DNA from: Atopsyche davidsoni
Taxonomy: Eukaryota; Arthropoda; Insecta; Trichoptera; Hydrobiosidae
Assembly (NCBI GenBank): GCA_022113835.1
Contig: JAILWY010000001.1
Span: 3,410,001 to 3,474,000, forward strand
Direction: 5' to 3'
DNA length: 64,000 bases
In this document: positions 47,801 to 59,800 of the stretch, one piece after another
Position numbering within the stretch: the stretch's first letter is position 1
Layout of the letters: the number at the start of each line of letters is the position of its first letter
The notes under the pieces: model-generated
Told to the model about the DNA's origin: nothing
The model's database searches: none
Seen by the model: only the letters and a program-made list of their open reading frames with translations
Made by a program: the position numbers and the translations under genes

Positions 47801-50800
47801 CCGGAGTAGAGGGCCATCTGATTGAACTTCTGGCAGCCCTGTTGAATTTCACTCTGGTCGTGCTAGAGCCTCGATACCAATGGGGTGAATGGAACAGCAC
47901 CGAATGGACAGGGGCCATAGGAGATCTCGCAAGCGACAGAGCAGATATCGGGATCGGTGCCCACATAGTCGCCATTGATACATTAGACGTAATCGACTTC
48001 TCTTACGGCTACAATACTGTATATATTGTTTGGGCTATACCCAGATTTAAAAGGAACAACACTCTCGGAAGCAAGTTAGTGCAACCGTTTCGAAAATACA
48101 TTTGGCTTTTGTTTATCACAACGGTCATTGGCCTGACGTTTCTCCTTTATTGCTTGAAGTTGAAAATTCCTAATAGATCTGTTCAAGTTGACGTCCTCGG
48201 TATGACTATCTGCGAAGCGACACTCGGCCTGTCAATGATGCATATGCCTGAAGGTAGATTCGCTCGCTTTGTGTTCACAGTGTGGATTTGGACATCTTTA
48301 GTGCTTCGCTGCTGTTACCAAAGCAGTCTCATCGGGTTTCTTACCCACGATTTCTATAAAAAAACAGTCTTCACTATGACGGATATGATTCACAATGACT
48401 TTGTATTTTACGGAACTTCCACCTCAGTCATTCTAATGCAAAATGCCACAGATGAAGTTGTGAAAACCATTCTGAAAGATTTGATTATCATAGATGAAGA
48501 AAATTATGAGAGTATAACTACAGACATTGCAATGGGAAAGATCATGGGTGCTGCACTTCATTTGAAGAGTCAAATTAAGAAATTAAATTATAACTATACA
48601 GAAAGCTATTTAGATATTCTTCAAGAGACTTTTCGATCACAGATCATAACTCTGGCTTTATCAAAATTCTCTCCTCTAGTGGAAGCTTCAAATTATTGGA
48701 TTCTTACTATTTCTGAAGCTGGCTTTATTGATAAGTGGGTGGATGACACCGAGTCTCCAAGTCCTCCCATGAAAAATTCTCCCACCATCATTCAGATGGT
48801 CCATTTGTTTGGACCATTCATGATTTTACTTATAGGAGAAACTATTTCCACTTTAGTATTTATTTGTGAAGTATTGTGTTTTAAATATCAAGGATATCGT
48901 CTTAAGAATTTATTTTTAAGTAATAAACTTAATAAATGATTTGTATTTTATTTTAAAGATGCATATTTTATTAATAAATTAATATTGATTTTTTTAAATA
49001 ATATTTATTTTGTCTGACTAAAAATATTTTTAAAAAATCTAATTACTGTAGTGATGCTATTTGTAAAAAATGCTGTTGTATAACCAATCAGGTAAGATCA
49101 GGTTGAGATTATCTTCTAATCATTTTATTGATTAGTTTTTTTGGTGATGATTATATATTTGATGATTATTATAAATTTATTCAACTTTTTTTTATAGTTT
49201 TGAAAATTTAATAAAAGTAATTTTCCCCGGTGTCAATGTCACACATGCCAACCCGAAACAACTAAGTGAAGCACTTATAATCAGCTACAAGGCCAACAAT
49301 CTAACAGCTAATGAAGATCAGGTAAAGCTGCCACAGATTTTTAATAATAAAATATCGCCCATAAGCTATAAGAAACTTTTATATCTAACTAAATCTATTA
49401 AATGAACATAATTTCAATTTAACTTTTAGATAAGAAAATGCATTGAGCTATATGAACAATTGAAACAAAGGATGGGTGTTGTCATCGTAGGACCTCCCGG
49501 TAGTGGAAAGTCCACCATACGACTTCTACTAAAACATGTCAGTATATCTTACATTAACCATCTCATACAGAGTTATTCATTAGGACAAGTTTATGTGAAG
49601 TACAATTTAATGATGATAAAAGTCTACCATGAAAAGGCTAAATATTTTCAATATGTTACTATACTCCACTAACAGTTAATAAATGAGTTTTTTACAGGCT
49701 CTGGGTCAAATAGGTCGGAATGTGTCCCAACATACTATTTGCCCTAAAGCAATGAGTCGAACGGATTTGCTGGGCTATATTGATTCCGATACAAGACAGT
49801 GGAATGACGGAGTCATTTCTACAACAGCCTTAACCGTTTATAATCAACCATCAGGTATTTATTCAATTTTCTTTGATAGCGGTCGTATTTTTCACATCAG
49901 TTATAAAACTTATCATAATTTTATAAAATGTCAAACTTTGTTAAGATACATTCAGATTATTATTTTGTTAATTTGGTGTTTTCCTACTAAGATTCTTGGT
50001 CGTGGGTAGTGTGCGATGGCGATGTTGATCCGGAATGGATCGAATCCTTGAACTCAGTGTTGGATGATAATCGACTCCTGACACTGCCTTCCGGCTGGAG
50101 GATCCAATTTGGGGATAATGTGAACTTTATATTTGAAACACACGACCTGAGTTTTGCCTCGCCTGCGACAATCACCAGAATGGGAATCATTCTACTAAGG
50201 TAAATATGAAACCAAGAAAATATTTAGTATTGATAAATTTGTTAATCTTTGATGTTTTTAATAAAAAAAATATTTGAGCTGTACGCTTTTTGAGATCATA
50301 AAATAAATACTTCAATCTGTCAAATACCATCAAATTACTTTAGTTAGGTTTTTCCAATAGTTTGAAAAGAATTTGATCAATGAAGTATTTTGTACAAGAA
50401 TTTCTAGATGCTAAAATATTGTTGTTATGTTTCATATGTATTCACAATATTCACAATATTCACAATATGTTTCATATGTAAAATACATATGAAACATATT
50501 GTCAGCAGAAGATTTCTTTTCTTCAATATTTTAAATAAGTATTTTTGATTAGACTCCGTAAATTGCTTTTTAAATAACTTTTACATTAATAGTGAAGAAG
50601 AATGCTGCTTCAAAGAAGTCCTTCAGTCGTGGCTCGACTCCAGTGATACCTCGCCCGAGTGGAGGACATACGCAGTTCCTATACTTCAAGACCATCTCAC
50701 TAAAATGTTAAAATGGGCGACAAACAATACCAACGAGTTCATGATACCGTACAATACAATTGCATTGGTAATCAAAATTCTGTTGCTTAAATAAATATGT

Positions 50801-53800
50801 AGTTTTTATTCTCAGGTGCGAGATGAAAGACTACATCAATGGGTCAATTAGATTTTTTGCTGTCTAAATATAGAATATGCATATATTAAGCTATATATAT
50901 TGATGTATTTTATTTTAGGTTAAGCAAGTCCTAACATTCATAAACATGAATGATTCCCGTAGTAAAAGCACTGAAGAGCTGATAGCCACTGCCTTGGCCA
51001 AAGGGCTTAGCTGCATTGTGAAGAAAGAAACAATCAATGAAACTTTAGAAATGGTATTCAATAATTTATATTTTTTCCATTAATACTAATTATCAATACT
51101 GAAAAACTATATCCATAATTTTTTTGGTAATAATAACAATTTAATGTCTTAATTTTTCTGACAGTTAGATTATAATATAATTTGATTTTTCTTAGAATTG
51201 ATGAATTAACTCTAATTAAAGTTTTCAATGATTAGTCGTAAAACCTTATAATCATTCAAAATTGCCTTTCTAACTTACATAAAAAATATCTAGATGAAGA
51301 ATTATTATATTATGTTAAATTATTATGCATGCATTTGCTGCATGCCATTGGTAAGCAAAGATTTAATGGTGTAAAAGTGAAAGGACACCGTAAAAAACTA
51401 AAAATTAAAATGTTTATAGATTTTTCTATACTGCATGAAATATTTTCATCACTTGTTTTGCTTTCGATCTTCTGGTCTATTCGAAACCTTTCCTTCACTG
51501 TCTCGATTGTACTAAAGGTATATGGTAGATTTCAGAGTGGACAGGAGTCTCGCCCCATGCGCTCTTATGGAATAACTCTTCCCCTTTAGACTCGCAGTGG
51601 GCAGCAGCCGATCAGAACAACTACTTTTTGTTTAGTGATAGAATCACTTCCATTATGGAGAGAGCTCACACTCTAATCGACTCTTTTTGTCAATTTATGA
51701 TACTTGGACCACCTGCTTCAGGTAAAAGGTAAAAACTTGTAATTCTTTTAAGTGGTATTCGTATTTATGAAATTTTATTTGATGATTTGACATTTTAATC
51801 CTCTGTAAGATAACACTAAATATATAAATTAAATTTGTTAAATTTATTTCTATTGTTTTTTAGTTTGGTGCTTGACCATTTATTGAAGGAAATGAGAGAC
51901 TGTACCATCATCAGTCTACAGTGTACTCCTGTATTCAACCATCAGCACATCATCCAGGCTTTGAAACAGGTAAACCGTTTATAGATTTCAGTCATTTACT
52001 CTCAATCAAATCATCTTTATACATGGTCAGATGATGTTATAGCAGTGTCATAGTCACTTTACTACTTTACATTAATATTTATTCGTCAAAATAAGCAAGC
52101 GCATTTTTATATAAGTCATTACTTTTTCTTTTTCTTTAAATATTATTTTTAATGTCTATTTTAGAAATCAGCTGTGTCTTCTGGAAATAAAGCTGGAGGA
52201 AGAGTCGTCCTCGTGGTAAGGTCTCTACAGAGAGCCAGCTCAGACGAATGGAATTCCAGCTTGGTACAATCGTTTCTGCTGCAGGTAATGATGTTTCTCT
52301 TTCTCATCAGTCCATAGTACTGAGACTCATTAACAGTTTTTTAATTATGACCAAACGGCTTTGTCAAATTTCATAATACATATAAACTATCTACGTCAAT
52401 GAATTTTCAAATGTCAGGAATTTGGAAATAATGAGAAAGAAATTGGCCTGTGCATTGCTTCATTTAAAAAAGTAAATAAATAGGTAGTGCCCACAATTGA
52501 TACTACCCGTAATTGTACCATCACATTATTTCAGTTAATTCAGCATCAAGGATTCTGGGAGAAGTCCGAGGGTGTTGGAGCCGAAGCAGGAATGCAGTGG
52601 ATTTCCCTGCGGCCTTTTGTGTTGATTGTGACGGTGACCACCGGGGACGGGACATTTAAACTCTGCCCTCGCTTCTCAAACACCATGCGCTTGCTCACAC
52701 TCACGTAACTACTTATTGACATTTTGTATCAACTAACATTGTTAATCTATACGGATTCAAATCTGTATTTTTTATCTGTTTTTTTTCATATCTTTAGGGA
52801 ACCAGACGAAAAAGAACTTGCTCAGATTTGTAGTTACCACTTGGAACATATTTTACAGTCTTATACCAAAACAAGCAAGGAGAAACAAAAAGTGCGAGAC
52901 CTGAGTTCTGCTATGTTCAATTTATATCAATATGTAAGTAAAATATATTTGAAAATAAACATTTTATAGGTAATTTTTATGTTTACATAAATATTTTTTT
53001 GTTTTTAGATCAAAGAAACATTTTTCCTTGAAATCCATTACGATTGGACACCACGAGATCTCACTTCATGGTGTAAGAAGTTGAATTATTACAAGATAAC
53101 TGACTACGACAGCATTCTACATGTAAGTAAACTGCTCATGTAATCTAATTGAAAGTAAACTCATATTTTTATAACTTGTTTTTATTTTATACTATATAAT
53201 AAATTCTAAATATCATTTGATTATGCTTATAATTGCCACAACTCTTCTAGCAATTTTATGACCTTTGTATACATTTAAGGCAATTCATGAGGAAGCAGTG
53301 AGCATATTCCGAGACAGGTTAAAGTCAATGGAAGAACAGAAGGAGTACGACGCTCTTTCTGCTAAGACTTTAGGAATACATTCAATCCAAGATCAATACT
53401 TCATACCTAAAGTAGTCGGTGATAAGAGATTCGGGATGGAATTAATAAGTGAAAGCGATTGGAGTCTGATTATCAATAAACTCATCAACCAGTGCAGTGA
53501 GTTATATATTTTTTTAACATAATTTTAGAATCGTTAATACTGTAAAAGACATGTAAGGAAATAAAGTTACATTGTCAAACCGTCTTATATTTGTTTACAC
53601 ATACAATTTTGTACACCTTTTATCTGATAATATGTGTGATACAATTTGTTCAGAGCACAATTAATTATTGTAATTGTTTAAAAATATGATGTAATACAGA
53701 TACTGAGGTGGATGGGGGTACAGCCTTTGGAGAGACAAGTGTGGAAGACTCTCTAGAGCTACGGCGCCTTATATCTGTAGCAGGGCGTGCGCTGGGAGGC

Positions 53801-56800
53801 GCTGCCGTGTGTCTTGTTGCCACGCCTGGTCTGGGGCGTCGGCCAGCAGCTCGGCTAGCGGCCCAGCTCATGGGGGCTCAACTCCTGTGCATCTCTACGG
53901 CACAGCAGTTCCACTCGCAGATTAAAACAGTGAGATCAATTTATGTACAGATATTCAATTTGATTTTAAATCCTACGAGTGTGCTGTTAAAATTTTTGTA
54001 TATTTTACTAAAGGATAGCTAAAATCTGAAAAATACTTTAAATTTACTCAGACTTTGCTCATGTTGAACTTAGTAAAGTGATTGCTGATTTTCTTTTATT
54101 ATTCAAGCTCAGCAAGAACTTTATCAGAAATAATTGTTTACATGACATTTAATTTGTGTTCATCTAATACATTTTTTGAGAATGAAATCTTAAATACAAA
54201 TTTATTTTTTCAACTATTTAAAAATATACAATTGATAAAAAGATTACAATAACCAATTACCATCTCTTTGTGTGCAGGCGAAACACATTGTTATTACAAA
54301 CTTGTGGTTTATATTATTTACATTTATATTAGATTTTATATCTCAATAGATACTTTCTGGTTGCGGCTTTGAATGCACAACAACCCTTATGTTGCTTGAG
54401 GAGGGAGTCTGCAGTAACAACAGTGTAATGGGGGCAGTAGAGGCTCTTCTGGGGGGACAGGCAGGTCAGGGGGGTACCTCCCACTTGCCACTATCTCCCC
54501 GAGAACTTGAAGCCCTCATGGGCCAAGCCAAGGGACAGGGAGCAAAGTCTGTTGAAGCTTTTGTAAATAGTAAGTTCAGACATATAGTAAGATTAATGTT
54601 AATGCAACACCAAATACTTACACTGCAACAAAACCAAAAGCTGGCCTGAGATAACTTGCAATCCATTGGGTGTGTTCAAAGTCTACCCTACACAATCAGA
54701 TATATGGAAAATTCAAGTGCAGCATTCAATACTCTCTCATGGAATGAATCCAGATTCCAAGGGCTTCATGGACTTAGCTGGAAGCTTACAAGCTCCAATT
54801 TAAATTGCACGTCAATGGACTTCAAAGCCATTCCTTGTGATGACGTTGGATCATAATTATATATTGTAACCCATAAAATATATTACTTTTAATATTTATT
54901 TACTTGGATAAAACAGCAGATATTTTATTGTCGTTTATAGATATTAACAAGCATCTTGGAATTATTTTTCTTCTGGATGTGAATGATTCTAATTTGAAGA
55001 GTCTGTTGGAGTCATACCGTTTGTTATATCAGAGAAGCCATTTTGTGTGGATGCACAAATGGTGTGATCCAACACTGAGGGAAATACCTGCATTAATTGC
55101 TAAAAGGTATTTCTTCCTCAGATTAGGCACTAATATGTTTTCACACCTGTGAGGCGGCACTGAATATTCTTTATTGTAGTTACTGTGCTTTGCTTTTATT
55201 TTATAAAAACTATTTCCTTGAATTGAAACATTTAAATGTTATAGATTTACATCAGAAAATATTTCAACAGCAGAAGATTACAGTGTTATACCTATAGAAG
55301 CGATGTTTGAAATGCACTCTTCTATAAAAGACAATACTTTGACTTCACCGTACCGATTTGTTTCTCTATTGAAAACATACTTTCACTTATTCCAAGAAAG
55401 AAAGCAGACATTAGAAGAAAAGCGATCCAGATTGCAGGTTAGACATCTCAAATCTCTGTATTGTTATTGAAGAAATTAAATTTCACCAAATCAAATGAGT
55501 AATCATTTTTTGCAGGCAGGAGTATCAGCTCTCACCGAAGCCCAGTCGGAAGTAGCTCGGTTGAAATCAGAAGCAGCCGAACAGCAGACCGCCCTTGCTG
55601 AGAAACAAACCAAAGCTAATCGAGCTCTGGACCAGATTGGAGCCACAATGCAGTCTGCGACCATACACAAAGAAGAAATGCAAGTTTTAAAGAAAAACAC
55701 GGAAATTGAAAATGCAAAATTGCAGGAAAGGTCAGTAATTTCACATAGCATTATTTTACTATAAATAAAACAAAAATGTTCTCCCTACCAAAAATAATAT
55801 ATATTTGTGTCATTCAATGGAAGCTTAACTAACATACATGAATTTTATCAATGCGCTGTTTTAAGAACTTTGGAATTACTTCGGAAGTATTAAATTTTAT
55901 TAAAGTGGGGCCATTTTTATTTCACAATCTACCAATAATACATATGGTTACGTTAAAATAATCTATAGAACCATATTATTATTTTTTTTAAATGTATTAC
56001 GTTAAACTCAACTTAGGAAAGCAGCAATTGAAAGAGAGCTTTCTGAAGTGGAGCCTGCAATTCGGGAAGCCAGTGCGGCAGTGGGCGACATCCGTCCTGA
56101 AGCCCTCAGCGAGGTACGCTCGCTGCGTGCACCCCCTGAGCCCGTGCGCGATGTGCTAGAGGGAGTGCTGCGGCTTATGTCTGTCGCCGATACTTCCTGG
56201 CACTCCATGAAGATGTTCCTCTCGCGACGCACCATTAAAGAAGAAATCAGGTATGTGTCAGATCTAGCTCGTGACACCCACCTTGAGCACATAATGAGAC
56301 TATTGAACTATATTGCCAGAACATGATTAAAAATTCATCTTAAATTTTTAGAAACTTTGATGCCAGCAATATTTCTCGTGAAAGTTTGGCTGCGGTGGAA
56401 AAACTCCTTGCCGCCCGAGGGGCATCTTTTTCAGAAAAGACAGCGCGGCGTGCTTCTGTGGCCTGTGCACCGCTGGCTGCGTGGGTGCAGGCCAACGTTA
56501 AGTATGCTAATGTGCTACAAAAGATTGCTCCCCTCGAGGCAGAGCAAAGAGGACTAGCCAGGTATACAACATCTCTATCTTTTTGCTAGTTGGCATATAT
56601 TTTATTATATTTTACAAATCACATGAATTATAAAATTCATTATAAGAATAGCAACGTGTTTTTAAAAAATTAGCTCGAATAAGATATATGTGGAATATTT
56701 CTTGTACAGGAATAAGAATTATTTTATATGTAATTAGAAACATTGAACGTGAATAGAACATAAAAGAAGAAAAATGCGACATTTCTTCTTTTAGAAATCT

Positions 56801-59800
56801 CGCTGAAGCTCAAGCACAAATGGAAAATCTAAGCAGTGGCTTGAACACCGTGGACGAAAGGGTGGCCGCCTTGAAAGAACAACTGAACACTTACACAAAG
56901 GAGGCCACAGAAATAGAAATCAGACTCACTTCTGCCCAGAACACCATCAGCAAAGCTGAGCAACTGGTGTCTAAATTGTCCAATGAATTTCACAGGTGGC
57001 AAGCTGGTGTAAGTTAACAGTCATTCATTTCATTAAAATTGTTTGGTATTTTATGTACAAAGCCCCGCTACTGCTAAAAAGGTGTGAGATGAATTTATAA
57101 TTGAAAAAAACCAATTCATATAGATTTGCTTTACGATGGTCTGCTTGTGGTACTGCTAGTGTTTTCTGCAGTTTTATGATCCAAAGGGCTCTGGTGATAT
57201 CCCTGACGGTGTACTGGAATTACAAGTCTTTTTGTATTTTTATTGCAGTTACAAGAATTAACCAGAGATTGTGATGAGATTTCTCTGAGAGCTTTGCTTG
57301 CTGCTGGATTTATAACATATCTTGCCAATGAAAATGAAGAAAAGCGAAGGTAATAATTTACATGCTGCGATGTTCAGCATGTGCTTTCTTGAGACTAAGT
57401 GCGCACCAAGCCATATATGCGTGATCACAAGCATGGACCATTGATAAGGGGAATTTCAGCATTTCTTTGATAGATTGATATCAGACAACCTCGCTTAGCT
57501 GTGCACAACTCTCACCTTCAAAAAAAGTTTAAAGTAAAAAAACACTTAATAATGACTACTCTGCACAACCAAAATTAGTTGTGATTTAATAATTTGACTT
57601 ATTAAAGTAGCTTTTAGCAAAGTTTAAATAATTGTATTGTCTTCAATTTTAATTTATTTACGCTATTTTTAGTACGACTGTAAAGCACTGGTGCGAGCAA
57701 TTGGGAAACGGTATAGAAACATTTTACTTTAAGGATTTTCTCTCTACTCACGATGAACAAATCCAATGGATTTCCGATGGGTTACCGTCTGACTTGACTG
57801 CTCTTCATAATGCAATCATCATTCATCAGGTCATTATTATCTTTTTATTTTATAATTTTACAGTACCATACATTTTTAAAAAAAAATTAATAACATTTTC
57901 TTGTAGGTGTTAAAAGATCCCAAGTGTGGACTGGTCCCTTTGATTATAGACCCCAACGGTGGGGCCATGAAATGGCTCCTGAATCTTATTGCAAAGAGTC
58001 CCAAAGATGTAGTTTCTCAAAACAGTGAAAAATTCAACACTTCTCTACAGCATGCAATAAGGCAAGGGTCATTGAAACATTAATTTTTTTTAAATAGATA
58101 TGAAGCTAAATTCGTTGTCTGGTATATTTGATACCTATTTTATATCAATAATTTTTATTTTATTCAAATATATATTTTATACTTCAGATTTGGTAAAGTG
58201 CTGATTATCGAAGAGTTGTCTCTGATAGATGACAACTGGAGCTCTCTGCTGAGGGGTTTGATCCCTTCAAGTGTAATCGGAGTAAATAGCATTAACCCCA
58301 CTTTTCGGTTGATACTTTGTTCCCGAGATACTTCACTGCCTGCCAGGTTGGCTCCATACCACAAAATGCTGATTTCTATTATTGATTTTACACCTCAGCA
58401 TCAAGGATTAACAGGTTATTCTAATTTATCTATTTACATATAATATATGACTACTGAGTCTATGATTACATTATTACACTTACTTTTATGGTCAGTTGAG
58501 AAAAGTTGTTTTTTTTAGATCAATTGATAGACCATGCTGTTAAGCAAGAAGAACCAGAACTTCAAGACCAGCTAATACAAATCAATTTAGAGAAAAACAA
58601 TCTCTCGATGCAGCAGTCTCAGCTACAAGTAATGAGCTTACTATATGAAGTTTACACAAATGATTATCCATACTTGTTTATTTATGACTTAAAATGTGGT
58701 TTTTATTATTACATATTTTGTCATATACTTACTACTGAACCTACAAACTGATTTAATCAAACAAAAACCTCTTTATGGCATACCTTTTAATGTATTTTTT
58801 TTCCTAACTATTAAAAAAAAAATTTGACTCAATCTTCAGTGAATGATTTTTTTAGATATTCATGAATTATTTATATTAAATATATTTTTATATAGGTAAC
58901 ACTGCTCAGTCAACTGTCCGCTGGTAATATTCTCCACAATGCTCCACTGCTAGAGTCATTGGAAAGTACTCAAAAAGCAGGGGAAGGTATCGCCATAGCT
59001 CTGGAACAGGCTGCTCTCTTGTCACAAGCCGTGGAGGCTCGTTGCCAGCGCTTCCAACCTGCGGCGGCTCGGGTCGCAGCCGCTGCTCGAGCTGCTGCCG
59101 GCCTGCAGAGCGTTCATCCTCTTGCTCCTCTCTCCCTTGATACTACTATCAAGCTATTTCTCAAAGCACTTGCTGACTCTAGGGTTAGCATCATCATTCG
59201 TTAGTTAATCTTTTTAAGTAGTTAAATTTCATTGTTTCAAAATTTAAAAAATTAAGTGCCCATTTAAGAATCTTAAAGATGATTAATGACTTCATTCTTA
59301 TGAAAATTAATTGTATTTACAGAGTACAAATGTAAACATTGACAGCGATGAAGAAGTTGTGAGCCAAAACGTGGTGATCGCCATGCTGGAGAGGGTCATG
59401 ACAGCTCTTCACAAGCAGCACCACTGCTCTGTCACTCTCTACCTTCTCCATCTCATCTATCCTGAACATATACCAATCCAGGTATGTTTAATCAATCTAC
59501 ATGAAATTTTTTATAATTGTTTTTCACGAAATATAATATTATTTATGGGAATTCACTGTCTCAGATTTTTTAAAAATTAAGTTTGATGTCTCTGTGATTT
59601 GGTAATTTTATGTTACAGAATATAATATTTTAATTTCACAATGAATGAAATTTTTAATGTCAATCAATTCAAATTTATTGTTAAAAACTTTTGTGTTTTA
59701 TTTTTTAATCGACTTGTATATTCTACAAAAATTAAACTAAATAAGCATATTAGTTTTTATTACTGATTAGGGCTAACAAGCTACAACCGAGTTTATATTA

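Noticed and set aside
51329..51589. Dynein exon 40 starting at 51520 in the VYGRFQSGQ frame
   Set aside because: That frame stops at TAG before AAA3; starting at 51529 in the SEWTGVSPH frame is open to the P-loop.
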